From assembly GCA_902633185.1 (NCBI GenBank), contig CACPFN010000004.1, forward strand, positions 24,758 to 88,757: 64,000 bases of DNA, written 5' to 3'. The number at the start of each line of letters is the position of its first letter. The first letter of the stretch is position 1. The translations under genes were made by a program, and so were the position numbers. Positions 8,488 through 17,471 of the stretch are shown here, piece after piece. The notes beneath the pieces are model-generated. The model did no database searches, was not told the DNA's origin, and was given only the letters and a program-made list of their open reading frames with translations. Origin of the DNA: an uncultured Pelagibacteraceae bacterium. GTDB lineage: Bacteria; Pseudomonadota; Alphaproteobacteria; Pelagibacterales; Pelagibacteraceae.

Positions 8488-10707
8488 ATGGAAAAGAAAA
8501 AATTAAAGTTATCAATTTCTGGAGCTTCCAAAAAAACGATTAATAGTATTGAACAAGCAAAATCCCAATCAAAGAATACAGTTGTAATAGAAAAAAGATC
8601 TCCAAGATTTGGAGGAAAAGCTAATTTTTCAAGAGGAACAAAACCAACAGAAAATAAATCTCAGGGTATTTTTTCAGCAAAAAAAACAAATTACTCTAAA
8701 CCCCAACCCCCAATTACTTCCGATTTTGAGAAAAGAAAACTAGCGGAACAGAGAGCTACAAGAAGATTAAAAGGAGAAAATGTTCAAAAGGAAAACAAGT
8801 CTAATAAATTAGGTGGCAAAAGAAGAGAGTTAAAACTTACAGTTTCTCGAGCATTGAGTGGAGATGACATTGGTACAAGGGTGAGAAGTCTAGCCTCTCT
8901 AAAAAGGGCGAAGAAAAAAGAAAATAGATTACTGAATAAAGATGAAACAAAAGAGAATTTTAAGCCAGTTAAAAGGGATATTAATATACCCGAAGTGATT
9001 ACAATCAGAGAATTAGCAAATAAAATGGCTGAGCAATCCAGCAGCATAATAAAACATTTGATGGGTATGGGAGTAACGGTTACAATTAATCATACAATTG
9101 ATGCAGATACAGCAGAGTATCTAGTCAAGGAATTTGGACATAATCCTGTAAAAGAAGAGAAGGCAGAAGAAATTTTAGATAAGATTAAAGAAATAAAAAC
9201 ACAAAATTTAAAGAGTAGAGCTCCTATAGTAACAGTAATGGGTCATGTAGATCATGGTAAAACATCTGTTCTAGATGTACTCAGAAAAGCAGATGTTGTT
9301 TCTGGTGAATTCGGAGGCATCACGCAACATATCGGAGCGTATCAAATCACACATAATAGAAATAAAATAACCTTCATTGATACACCCGGTCATGCAGCGT
9401 TTACAGAAATGCGAGCAAGAGGTTCAAAATTGACTGATATAGTTATTCTTGTTGTAGCAGCTGATGATGGAGTGAAACCTCAAACAATAGAGTCAATAAA
9501 ACATGCGAAAGCAGCAAAAGTTCCAATTGTTGTGGCAATAAATAAGTGCGATCTTCCCGAAGCTGATCCACAAAAAATTAAAAATCAACTTCTAGAATAT
9601 GAGCTAATTGCCGAAGATTTATCTGGAGATACTTTGATGGTAGAGATCTCAACTAAAACAAATCAAAATTTAGATAAATTAGTTGAGAGTGTTATTTTAC
9701 AAGCTGAAATTTTAGATTTAAAAACTGATTTTGATACAGATGCAAAAGGGATCGTGCTAGAGTCTAAAATTGATATTGGAAGAGGACCGATTGCAAATGT
9801 CATCGTCACAGCAGGAACTCTAAAAAAGGGTGATTATTTTGTTAGTGGTTTAAAATGGGGGAAGGTAAGAGCCATAATAAATGATAAAGGAAAACAAGTA
9901 GATAATGCTGAACCTGCTACACCAATTGAAATACTAGGTATTAATGGAGCAGCAAAATCAGGAGATGACTTCATAGTATTGAAAAGTGAAAAAGAGGCAA
10001 AATCTCTTTGTGATGGAAGAATTCAGGAGGCAAAGGACAGCAAAAATCCGATGTCTTTTGTTACACAAGACTCTGCATTCAAAGACGCTTCATCAGAAGA
10101 ATTAAATATAATTATCAAATCTGATGTGCATGGGTCTTCTGAAGCAATAAAAAATGCAATAAATCAAATAAAGCATGATGAGGTTAAGCCAAAAATTCTT
10201 TTATCAGATATTGGCATGGTTACAGAAACTGATATTACATTAGCCAAAGCATCTAATGCTGTAATTATTGCATTCAATGTAAAACCCAGCAAAGAAGCAA
10301 AAAAAAGAGCCGAACAAGAGAAGATTTCTATATCTAGCTTTAATATTATTTATGAAGTTTTAGATTTCATAAGAAATAAAATGTCTGGTCTGTTAACTCC
10401 AGAGGTAGACGAAAAGATTATTGGAACTGCAGAGATACTCGAAATATTTAAAGTTTCAAAAGTAGGTAAGGTTGCAGGATCTAAAGTAACAGATGGAGAA
10501 ATTAAGCAAGACTCCAATGCAAGAGTAATTAGAGATGGAGCTATAATTTTCAATGGAAAAATTGGCTCAATATTTAGAGAAAAAAATCAAACTAAACAGG
10601 TGTCTGCTGGCCTAGAATGTGGAATAACACTTAAGGATTTTGTCGATTTTCAGAAAAATGACGTAATTGAAGTGTATAATTCAACAGTAACAGAGAGAAC
10701 AATATAA
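8488..10707 (+). CDS. infB: Translation initiation factor IF-2
   Basis: GTPase that places initiator tRNA on the 30S subunit. A basic low-complexity N-terminus (about 1-160) leads to the IF2_N module (INIPEVITIRELANKM) and the G domain: G1 GHVDHGKTS from residue 252, G3 DTPGHA, G4 NKCD. Domains II to IV follow. The 739 residues are short for IF-2, mostly in the N-terminal extension. It starts 10 bases after nusA (no ylxR between them) and overlaps rbfA by one base. Confidence 0.97.
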   Translation: MEKKKLKLSISGASKKTINSIEQAKSQSKNTVVIEKRSPRFGGKANFSRGTKPTENKSQGIFSAKKTNYSKPQPPITSDFEKRKLAEQRATRRLKGENVQKENKSNKLGGKRRELKLTVSRALSGDDIGTRVRSLASLKRAKKKENRLLNKDETKENFKPVKRDINIPEVITIRELANKMAEQSSSIIKHLMGMGVTVTINHTIDADTAEYLVKEFGHNPVKEEKAEEILDKIKEIKTQNLKSRAPIVTVMGHVDHGKTSVLDVLRKADVVSGEFGGITQHIGAYQITHNRNKITFIDTPGHAAFTEMRARGSKLTDIVILVVAADDGVKPQTIESIKHAKAAKVPIVVAINKCDLPEADPQKIKNQLLEYELIAEDLSGDTLMVEISTKTNQNLDKLVESVILQAEILDLKTDFDTDAKGIVLESKIDIGRGPIANVIVTAGTLKKGDYFVSGLKWGKVRAIINDKGKQVDNAEPATPIEILGINGAAKSGDDFIVLKSEKEAKSLCDGRIQEAKDSKNPMSFVTQDSAFKDASSEELNIIIKSDVHGSSEAIKNAINQIKHDEVKPKILLSDIGMVTETDITLAKASNAVIIAFNVKPSKEAKKRAEQEKISISSFNIIYEVLDFIRNKMSGLLTPEVDEKIIGTAEILEIFKVSKVGKVAGSKVTDGEIKQDSNARVIRDGAIIFNGKIGSIFREKNQTKQVSAGLECGITLKDFVDFQKNDVIEVYNSTVTERTI

Positions 10708-11072
10708 TGACTAACTTAGGAAAACCAGTTACGCAGAGACAGTTGAGAGTAGGAGAAATGATTAAACAAGCTCTAGGAATGTTGTTCATAAGAGATGAAG
10801 CAAAACTGCCAAATTTATCTACGAAAGAGATAACAGTAACAGAAGTTAGAATGTCTCCAGATTTAAAAACTGCAAAAATTTTTGTAATGCCTTTAGGCGG
10901 AAAAGACGCTGAAGAAGTCGTTACTAAATTAAAAGAATTTTCATTTGTAATAAGAAAAGTCTTATCAAAAAAAATAGTAATGAAATTTTTACCAAAGCTT
11001 TTTTTTGTAAAAGATGATTCTTTTGATTACGCAGAAAAAATTGAAAATTTAATAAAACAAACAAATAAATAA
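10707..11072 (+). CDS. rbfA: Ribosome-binding factor A
   Basis: Small KH-fold factor (121 residues) for 30S maturation and cold adaptation. The sequence VTEVRMSPDLKTAKIFVMPLG and the C-terminal LPKLFFVKDDSFDYAEKIENLI are family signatures. It is coupled to infB by a TAATG overlap and is followed after 10 bases by rpsO. The usual truB between rbfA and rpsO is missing. Confidence 0.93.
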   Translation: MTNLGKPVTQRQLRVGEMIKQALGMLFIRDEAKLPNLSTKEITVTEVRMSPDLKTAKIFVMPLGGKDAEEVVTKLKEFSFVIRKVLSKKIVMKFLPKLFFVKDDSFDYAEKIENLIKQTNK

Positions 11073-11082
11073 GGAAAAGAAA

Positions 11083-11331
11083 ATGACAAATAAAGCAAAA
11101 GAACTGGCAATCCATGATAAGGATACAGGTTCTTCAGAAGTTCAGGTTGCTCAATTAACAGATAAAATTGAAAACTTGTCTAAACATATTAAACAGTTCA
11201 AAAAAGATAAACATTCATCAGTTGGACTTTTAAGAGCAGTGAATAGAAGAAAAAAATTATTAGACTATTTAAAGAAAAATAAAATGGAGTCTTATAAAGA
11301 AGTAATATCAAAGTTAAATTTAAGGAAGTAA
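11083..11331 (+). CDS. rpsO: 30S ribosomal protein S15
   Basis: S15 binds 16S rRNA early in assembly of the 30S platform. The family core DTGSSEVQVAQLTDKIENL and the basic segment LLRAVNRRKKLLDYL are intact. At 82 residues it is a few shorter than the usual 88-89. The spacer before the ATG carries AAGGAA. It is directly abutted by pnp with no spacer, the classic rpsO-pnp pair. Confidence 0.96.
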   Translation: MTNKAKELAIHDKDTGSSEVQVAQLTDKIENLSKHIKQFKKDKHSSVGLLRAVNRRKKLLDYLKKNKMESYKEVISKLNLRK

Positions 11332-13404
11332 ATGTTTAAAGTTATAAAGAAAGAAATAGAAGTAGCAGGAAAAAAGATCAGTTTAGAAACAGGTAAAATA
11401 GCAAGACAAGCAGATGGTGCAATTATAGCTCAGTGTGGAGAAACAGTAGTTTTAGCAACAGCAGTTGGGGCTAAAAAAGTTAATCCAGATATGGACTACT
11501 TTCCCTTGTCAGTAAATTACCAAGAAAAATATTATGCAGCAGGTAAAATTCCAGGTGGATATTTTAAGAGGGAAGCAAGACCAACGGATAGTGAGACATT
11601 AATTTCAAGATTGATTGACAGACCTATCAGACCACTTTTCCCAGATGAATTTAAAAATGAAGTTCAGGTACTACCAACTGTGATATCTTATGACAAAGAG
11701 AACGAAGCAGATATTTTATCAATAATTGCTTCATCAGCAGCTTTGGCAATTTCAGGAATGCCATTTTTGGGCCCTGTAGGTGCGTCTAGAGTTGGCTTTA
11801 TTAAAGGAGAATACCTTCTTAACCCTACCAAAGCACAACTTAAAGATTCCAAGTTAGATCTTGTGGTGGCTGGAACAAAAGATGCAGTTTTAATGGTTGA
11901 ATCAGAGGCAAGTTGTTTAACTGAAGAGGAAATGTTAAATGCTGTTAAGTTTGGCCATGAAGGGTTTGTTCCTGTGATCGAGATGATCGAGGATTTAGTT
12001 AAAGAATGTAAAAAACCTGACTGGGTAGTAGAGAAAAAAGATCTTTCAGAAGTAAAAAATAAATTGGAGAGCGAATTTACTGAGGAACTTAAAAAAGCAT
12101 TTTCAATAAAAGATAAACAGGAAAGATCAAATTTAATTTCTGAGATAACTGATAAAGCAAAGAAGTTATATGAAGAAGACGAAAATTATACAGATCTTGA
12201 CGTAAATTCTGAACTTAAAAATTTAGAAAAAAGAATTGTCAGAACAGATATTCTTAAAAATAAAAATAGAATTGATGGTAGAGGTCTTGCAGATGTTAGA
12301 CCAATTATGTGTGAAGTTGGAATTCTTCCAAGAGTACATGGCTCTGCTTTGTTTACTCGAGGAGAAACTCAAGCAATAGTTACAACTACACTCGGTACAT
12401 CCGATGATGAGCAGAAAATTGAAAGTCTTGAAGGATTACAAAAAGAAAGATTTATGCTTCACTATAATTTCCCCCCTTTTTCTGTTGGAGAAACTGGTAG
12501 AATAGGTACTGGAAGAAGAGAAATAGGTCATGGAAAATTAGCTTGGAGAGCAATAAATTCTTCTTTGCCTTCTAAAGAGAGTTTTCCCTACACATTTAGA
12601 ATTGTATCAGAAATAACCGAGTCAAATGGTTCTTCATCTATGGCAACTGTATGTGGTTCATCTTTAGCTTTGATGGATGCAGGTGTACCAATTAAAGAAC
12701 CAGTTGCTGGTATTGCAATGGGATTAATTAAAGAGGGAGATGACTTTAGCGTCCTTTCAGACATTCTTGGAGACGAAGATCACTTAGGAGATATGGATTT
12801 TAAAGTTGCTGGAACCAAAGATGGAATAACATCTCTTCAAATGGATATTAAAATTACAGGTATAACATTTGAAATTATGGAGCAAGCTTTAAAACAGGCA
12901 AAAGATGGAAGAATTCACATCTTAGGCGAGATGAACAAAGCTTTATCTAAATCAAGGGAAGATGTTGGAAAACATACTCCTAAGATGGAAAAAATTACTG
13001 TAGATAAAAAAGATATTGCAACAGTTATTGGAAAAGGTGGAGCAACTATAAGAGAGATAGTTGAGTTATCTGGTGCCAAAGTTGACATTAATGACGAAGG
13101 TGAAGTTACAGTAGCTGCTCCAGATGAGGAATCTAGAAATAAAGCTATGCAAATGATTAAAGACTTAACTGCTAAAGCTGAACTCAATAAAATTTACAAT
13201 GGTAAAGTTATGAAAATTATGGAGTTCGGTGCATTTGTTAATTTCCTAGGAAAACAAGATGGTCTCGTTCACATATCAGAGCTTGCTGATAAGAGAGTCG
13301 GTAAGGTAACTGATGTAGTTAAAGAAGGTGATGAAGTTAAAGTTAAGGTAATTGGCTTTGATAGAGGAAAAGTTAAGTTATCAATTAAACAAGCTGCAAT
13401 ATAA
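11332..13404 (+). CDS. pnp: Polyribonucleotide nucleotidyltransferase (PNPase)
   Basis: Phosphorolytic 3'-5' exoribonuclease of the RNA degradosome. Two RNase PH domains are separated by an alpha-helical domain, followed by a KH domain ([19 protein letters not shown], from about residue 565) and an S1 domain ([17 protein letters not shown], about 620-688). The 690-residue length is normal. It starts directly after the rpsO stop codon and ends 15 bases before the rhodanese gene. Confidence 0.97.
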   Translation: MFKVIKKEIEVAGKKISLETGKIARQADGAIIAQCGETVVLATAVGAKKVNPDMDYFPLSVNYQEKYYAAGKIPGGYFKREARPTDSETLISRLIDRPIRPLFPDEFKNEVQVLPTVISYDKENEADILSIIASSAALAISGMPFLGPVGASRVGFIKGEYLLNPTKAQLKDSKLDLVVAGTKDAVLMVESEASCLTEEEMLNAVKFGHEGFVPVIEMIEDLVKECKKPDWVVEKKDLSEVKNKLESEFTEELKKAFSIKDKQERSNLISEITDKAKKLYEEDENYTDLDVNSELKNLEKRIVRTDILKNKNRIDGRGLADVRPIMCEVGILPRVHGSALFTRGETQAIVTTTLGTSDDEQKIESLEGLQKERFMLHYNFPPFSVGETGRIGTGRREIGHGKLAWRAINSSLPSKESFPYTFRIVSEITESNGSSSMATVCGSSLALMDAGVPIKEPVAGIAMGLIKEGDDFSVLSDILGDEDHLGDMDFKVAGTKDGITSLQMDIKITGITFEIMEQALKQAKDGRIHILGEMNKALSKSREDVGKHTPKMEKITVDKKDIATVIGKGGATIREIVELSGAKVDINDEGEVTVAAPDEESRNKAMQMIKDLTAKAELNKIYNGKVMKIMEFGAFVNFLGKQDGLVHISELADKRVGKVTDVVKEGDEVKVKVIGFDRGKVKLSIKQAAI

Positions 13405-13419
13405 AATTATAGGAGAGGC

Positions 13420-13782
13420 ATGAAAAAATTTGATGATTTGATGAATGTAAGAAATGAAATTGAAAATATCAGCGCTAGTGATGCAAAAGAAAAGCTAAAT
13501 GACCCAAATGTTCAATTTATTGATGTTAGGGATAAAGAGAGCTTTTCAAAAGGCACGATCGGTAATGCAATTCACTTAGATAGAGGTTTATTAGAATTTT
13601 ATTTAGCAGAAGGAAGTCCTCTAGAAAATGATATGTTCAAAAATAATCCTGATAAAGAATATGTAGTTTTTTGTGGTGTTGGTGGACAAGGAACATTAGC
13701 AACCAAAACTATGAAGGATATGGGGGTTAAAAATGTCAAAAATATCACTGGTGGTATGAAAGAGTGGGAAAAGATCAAGTAA
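13420..13782 (+). CDS. Single-domain rhodanese-like protein
   Basis: A 120-residue cytoplasmic rhodanese domain: FIDVRDKESFSKGTIGNAIHL, then the putative persulfide cysteine Cys85 in FCGVGGQGTLAT, then NITGGMKEWEK. The active-site loop is six residues and glycine-rich, unlike the arginine-containing CRxGxR loop of thiosulfate sulfurtransferases, so the substrate may differ. A good ribosome-binding site (AGGAGAGG) precedes the ATG. It may be cotranscribed with pnp. Function beyond sulfur or persulfide transfer cannot be inferred. Confidence 0.85.
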   Translation: MKKFDDLMNVRNEIENISASDAKEKLNDPNVQFIDVRDKESFSKGTIGNAIHLDRGLLEFYLAEGSPLENDMFKNNPDKEYVVFCGVGGQGTLATKTMKDMGVKNVKNITGGMKEWEKIK

Positions 13783-13809
13783 AAAATAATTTTAATAAAT
13801 TATAATAGA

Positions 13810-13962
13810 ATGAAGCTTTTAAAAAACTTTAAGTTAGAAGTACAGAAAAATAAATATGGAAGATATTTATTACTTGGTAGTTTTGCATTTTTTTTTATTA
13901 AAGGTTTAATCTGGTTAGGTATTTTTATTGCTGTTGCCTTAGGTATTACTAATTCTTTTTAA
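13810..13962 (+). CDS. Small hypothetical membrane protein (50 residues)
   Basis: An ORF of 50 codons beginning MKLLKNFKLEVQKN, with a positively charged, amphipathic start followed by one long hydrophobic segment (about residues 19-47, FAFFFIKGLIWLGIFIAVAL). It fits between the rhodanese gene and the convergent DUF4149-like gene and ends with a 4-base tail-to-tail overlap with the latter. No clear ribosome-binding site is seen. The strong membrane-segment pattern and the otherwise empty gap argue for a real gene. I do not recognise a family. Confidence 0.5.
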   Translation: MKLLKNFKLEVQKNKYGRYLLLGSFAFFFIKGLIWLGIFIAVALGITNSF

Positions 13963-14348
13963 ATTAAGACAATTACCAACAAAATCATTTGCACAAAATT
14001 TATCACCACAGAAACAAAGTGTGATTGTTTAAATTTTTTATCCTGCTTTTCATCTCTGAACTTATTTATCAGTGGCATTAGTACAAAATTTGATACAGCA
14101 AATAATACCGCAACACTCAAAATTAAATAAAAATCTAAGGAAAAAATTTTTAGAATTATAAAGCAAATTAAAACTGAAATACTAATTGCTAAATTAACAG
14201 TGTAGTAATAAGGAAATATTTTTCTTATGAATTTTCTAGCATTTTTTTCATCTAATGCAGTGAAAGTAACAGGTGCTACAACAAAAGAAAAGAAGAGCAT
14301 AATTCCCAATATAATACTTGTTAGATGAGTACTAATTTGTTGCATCAT
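13959..14348 (-). CDS. DUF4149/TMEM205-like membrane protein
   Basis: A 129-residue protein with four hydrophobic segments (about 8-30, 48-70, 75-95, 110-128). The N-terminal pattern LGIMLFFSFVVAPVTFTALDEKNARKFIRKIFPYYY resembles the DUF4149 family, whose function is not established. It is separated by 30 bases from the fabI stop region and lies on the same strand downstream of the fab genes, so it may be read through from them. The family assignment is by eye. Confidence 0.65.
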   Translation of the reverse strand: MMQQISTHLTSIILGIMLFFSFVVAPVTFTALDEKNARKFIRKIFPYYYTVNLAISISVLICFIILKIFSLDFYLILSVAVLFAVSNFVLMPLINKFRDEKQDKKFKQSHFVSVVINFVQMILLVIVLI

Positions 14349-14378
14349 AATTTAACTATATTTTACTATTTTTTGTAA

Positions 14379-15164
14379 TTAACTAATATTCTTAGGATCT
14401 GGCATTCCAACTTTATTGTAACCAGCATCTACATAATGAATTTCGCCAGTAACACCACCAGCCATATCACTTAAAAGATATAATGCTGAATTCCCAACAT
14501 CAAGATTATCAACATTTCTTTTCAAAAATGAATGATCGGCATTCCACTTGTAAAGAAATTTAGCATCCCCAATAGCAGAAGCTGCTAGAGTTTTAATTGG
14601 TCCCGCACTTATTGCATTAACTCTAATATTCTTTGCTCCTAGATCCCTCGCAAGATATTTAACACTAGACTCTAGTGCAGCTTTACATACTCCCATCACA
14701 TTATAATTAGGTATGGCTTTATTTGCTTCATAACTCAAAGTAATCATACTACCACCCTGCTTCATTATTTTAGATGCCTCTCTTGCAACTTCAGTAAATG
14801 AAAAACAAGATATTAACATACTTCTTAAAAAATTTTCTCTAGTTGTATTTAAATACTCTCCTGATAATTCAGATTTATCAGAGAAGGCAATTGCATGAAC
14901 AACAAAGTCAATTTCTCCCCATTGACTTTTTACATCTTCAAAAAGTTTTACAACTTCTTCTTTTTTTTCAACATCACAGCTAAATGTAACATTTGAATTT
15001 AATTTCTCTGCAAGCGGTACAACTCTTTTTTTCAAAGCATCACCTAAATATGTAAAAGCTAACTCTGCTCCAGCTTCAGCAAGTTTTTGAGATATACCCC
15101 ATGCAATTGATCTCTCATTGGCAACACCCATGATAAGACCTTTTTTTCCCTTCATTAAACTCAT
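14379..15164 (-). CDS. fabI: Enoyl-[acyl-carrier-protein] reductase (NADH)
   Basis: Last reductive step of the fatty-acid elongation cycle. This SDR-fold protein has the FabI nucleotide-binding signature GLIMGVANERSIAWGI and the catalytic Tyr-x6-Lys (Tyr154 and Lys161 counted from my start) in NYNVMGVCK. I start at the ATG at 15164, four bases after the fabB stop, giving MSLMKGKKG. An in-frame ATG at 15182 would add six residues and overlap fabB. It forms an operon with fabA and fabB. Confidence 0.95.
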   Translation of the reverse strand: MSLMKGKKGLIMGVANERSIAWGISQKLAEAGAELAFTYLGDALKKRVVPLAEKLNSNVTFSCDVEKKEEVVKLFEDVKSQWGEIDFVVHAIAFSDKSELSGEYLNTTRENFLRSMLISCFSFTEVAREASKIMKQGGSMITLSYEANKAIPNYNVMGVCKAALESSVKYLARDLGAKNIRVNAISAGPIKTLAASAIGDAKFLYKWNADHSFLKRNVDNLDVGNSALYLLSDMAGGVTGEIHYVDAGYNKVGMPDPKNIS

Positions 15165-15168
15165 AGAT

Positions 15169-16380
15169 TTAAACTTTCTCAAACACTAATGTTGCATTAG
15201 TTCCACCAAAACCAAAGCTGTTAGACATAATTGCATTTAAATTTACGTCTTTTTCAACTTGTGTAACAATTGGATAGTTTTTTGCTTCATCATCCATTTC
15301 TGAAATATTTGCTGAAGCTGAAATAAAATTGTTTTTCATCATTATCAAACTATAAATTGCTTCGTGAACTGAAGTTGCACCTAATGAATGACCTGACAAA
15401 GATTTTGTAGAACTTATCCTAGGTTTATAGTCTGGGAAAGCCTCTCCAACTGCTTTTAATTCTGTAATATCTCCTACAGGTGTTGATGTCCCGTGAGTAT
15501 TAATATAGTCAATTTTATTTTTTGAAGTTGCTAGAGCCATTTTCATACATCTCACCGCTCCCTCGCCAGATGGTGCAACCATATCATAGCCATCTGATGT
15601 TGCTCCATATCCAGTTAATTCTGCGTATATTTTAGCACCTCTTGCTTTGGCATGTTCGTATTCTTCTAAAACAAGAACTCCGCCTCCACCAGCAATCACA
15701 AAACCATCTCTTGTTTTATCATATGGTCTTGAAGCTTTTTCAGGGGTATCGTTATATTTTGATGATAGTGCAGTCATTGCATCAAACATTGCAGTCATAG
15801 CAAAGTGAACCTCATCACTTCCACCTGCAAAAATAATATTTTGTTTACCTAATTGAATAAGTTCCATTGCATTACCAATACAATGACCACTCGTTGCGCA
15901 TGCAGAACTTATTGTGTAATTAGTGCCTTTTATTTTAAATGGAACTGCTAGAGTGGCAGAAGCAGTACTTGCCATTGTTCTTGGAACAATAAATGGACCC
16001 ATTTTTTTTGGATTTTTTTCCCTAGTCTTATCTGATGCTAAAATCACATTTTCAATTGATGGTCCTCCAGATCCCATGACCATACCTGTTGAAATATTAC
16101 TAACCTCATTTTCTTCTAATCCAGAGTCTTTAACTGCTTCACTCATAGCAACATAGTTATATGCAGACCCAGCACCCATAAACCTAATAACTTTTCTATC
16201 AATGTAATCTTCTAATTTGATATTAGGTTTGCCATGAACATGGCTTTTTAAATTATGCTCTTTGTATTCCTCAGAAAATGTTATTCCTGATTTTGTATTA
16301 ACTAATGATTGATAAACCTCTTCTTGATTATTTCCCAAACATGAAACTACTCCAAGTCCTGTTACAACTACTCTTTTCAT
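15169..16380 (-). CDS. fabB: 3-oxoacyl-[ACP] synthase I
   Basis: Condensing enzyme needed for elongating unsaturated fatty-acid precursors. The Cys-His-His triad is Cys161 (SSACATSGH), His296 ([11 protein letters not shown]) and His331 (LSGHSLGA). Pairing with fabA identifies it as FabB rather than FabF. The 403-residue length is normal. Its start codon abuts the fabA stop at 16380, so the genes are tightly coupled. Confidence 0.95.
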   Translation of the reverse strand: MKRVVVTGLGVVSCLGNNQEEVYQSLVNTKSGITFSEEYKEHNLKSHVHGKPNIKLEDYIDRKVIRFMGAGSAYNYVAMSEAVKDSGLEENEVSNISTGMVMGSGGPSIENVILASDKTREKNPKKMGPFIVPRTMASTASATLAVPFKIKGTNYTISSACATSGHCIGNAMELIQLGKQNIIFAGGSDEVHFAMTAMFDAMTALSSKYNDTPEKASRPYDKTRDGFVIAGGGGVLVLEEYEHAKARGAKIYAELTGYGATSDGYDMVAPSGEGAVRCMKMALATSKNKIDYINTHGTSTPVGDITELKAVGEAFPDYKPRISSTKSLSGHSLGATSVHEAIYSLIMMKNNFISASANISEMDDEAKNYPIVTQVEKDVNLNAIMSNSFGFGGTNATLVFEKV

Positions 16381-16880
16381 TATTTAAATAATCCTACCTT
16401 AAGATTTTCCGCACTATAAATCTTTTTTCCATCAGCAAGCAATATTCCATTTGCAAGTCCCACAGTTGTTTCTCCTTTAACAAGAATTCTTTTCATATCT
16501 ATTTCGTATGTTGCCATTTTGACATTTTTAAGAACTTCACCAGTAAATTTTACAGTGCTCACACCTAATGCTCTACCTCTTCCTGGTTTTCCAAGCCAAC
16601 CAAGAAAAAAGCCAACCAGCTGCCACATAGCATCTAAACCAAGACAACCTGGCATAACTGGATCTTCTCTAAAATGACAATCAAAGAACCACAAATTATC
16701 CTTAATATCAAGTTCGGCTTTCATAGATCCTTTTTTATAAAAACCCTGATTTTCAGTAATTTCTGTAATTCTATCAAACATTAACATTGGTGGAGACGGT
16801 AATTTTGCGTTTCCAGGACCAAATAACTTACCGTTAGCGCAATCAATAAGTTCTTCGTAATTAAAGGAACTTTTTTTCAT
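16380..16880 (-). CDS. fabA: 3-hydroxydecanoyl-[ACP] dehydratase/isomerase
   Basis: Hot-dog fold enzyme that dehydrates 3-hydroxydecanoyl-ACP and isomerises it to the cis-3 product, starting unsaturated fatty-acid synthesis. The active site is His69 in [20 protein letters not shown] and Asp83. 166 residues, complete. It is transcribed divergently from irr across a 73-base gap that contains an ICE-like site. Confidence 0.96.
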   Translation of the reverse strand: MKKSSFNYEELIDCANGKLFGPGNAKLPSPPMLMFDRITEITENQGFYKKGSMKAELDIKDNLWFFDCHFREDPVMPGCLGLDAMWQLVGFFLGWLGKPGRGRALGVSTVKFTGEVLKNVKMATYEIDMKRILVKGETTVGLANGILLADGKKIYSAENLKVGLFK

Positions 16881-16930
16881 AATTTTGTAATCTTATTACT
16901 TGATTTAGGTACATTATAATATAGAAATAG

Positions 16931-16947
16931 TTTAGAATAGTTTTAAA
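16931..16947. promoter_or_regulatory. ICE-like Irr operator between fabA and irr
   Basis: TTTAGAATAGTTTTAAA is a near-perfect inverted repeat. The left arm is TTTAGAA; the right arm differs in one base from the perfect complement TTCTAAA. This matches the iron control element pattern (TTTAGAA-N3-TTCTAAA) described for alphaproteobacterial Irr. It ends 6 bases before the irr ATG and 11 bases downstream of a TATAAT (16915-16920), so Irr bound here could block its own gene. Autoregulation is inference. Confidence 0.6.
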
Positions 16948-16953
16948 TAGCTT

Positions 16954-17364
16954 ATGACTAGTAAACAAGAATTTGTTGAAAAACTTAGAAACTCTAATTT
17001 AAGACCAACTAAGCAAAGAATAAACATATGTGAGATTTTATTTAATAGAGATAAAACTTTTCATTTCACAATAAGCGACTTATTCAATCTAATTAAAGAT
17101 AAAACTGGAGAAAAAATTTCTTTAGCAACAGTTTACAATACAGTTCACGCATTTCATAAAAAAGGATATTTAAAAGAAATACCTATCAATTCTAATCAAA
17201 CCTATTTTGATACAAATGTCACAGATCATCACCACTTCTTTGATGTTAAAGAAGAAAAGCTTATTGATCTTAAAAATGAGGATGTAGGACCGATAGAAAT
17301 TCAAAAATCTATACCTGGAAAAAAAATAAAATCAGTTGAAGTTTTAGTTAAATTAGAAGACTAA
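16954..17364 (+). CDS. irr: Iron response regulator Irr (Fur family)
   Basis: Global iron regulator of alphaproteobacteria that acts mainly when iron is low and is controlled through haem. The 136-residue protein has the Fur winged helix (SLATVYNTVHAFHKKGYL, residues 56-73) and the HHH haem/metal motif at 92-94 (TDHHHFFDV), diagnostic for Irr. It lacks the CxxC zinc motifs of classical Fur. No N-terminal haem regulatory Cys-Pro motif is seen, so it would depend on the HHH site. It lies between fabA and katG, both divided from it by ICE-like sequences. Confidence 0.92.
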   Translation: MTSKQEFVEKLRNSNLRPTKQRINICEILFNRDKTFHFTISDLFNLIKDKTGEKISLATVYNTVHAFHKKGYLKEIPINSNQTYFDTNVTDHHHFFDVKEEKLIDLKNEDVGPIEIQKSIPGKKIKSVEVLVKLED

Positions 17365-17398
17365 GTTCTCAAAATTACATCATAAATATTCTGACTTA

Positions 17399-17427
17399 TT
17401 GACAATCTTCTTTAGAATAATTATAAA
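17399..17427 (+). promoter_or_regulatory. katG promoter with overlapping ICE-like operator
   Basis: A consensus -35 TTGACA (17399-17404) and a -10 TATAAA (17422-17427) are spaced by exactly 17 bases. The ICE-like sequence TTTAGAATAATTATAAA (17411-17427) covers the spacer and the whole -10 element. The core TAGAATAATTAT recurs at 17436-17447, 23 bases downstream. A strong ribosome-binding site AAAGGAG (17455-17461) precedes the ATG at 17472. The geometry is what a repressor-controlled promoter looks like; Irr is the nearest candidate. Confidence 0.65.
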
Positions 17428-17471
17428 AAAGGAACTAGAATAATTATTAATACCAAAGGAGATAAAAAATA

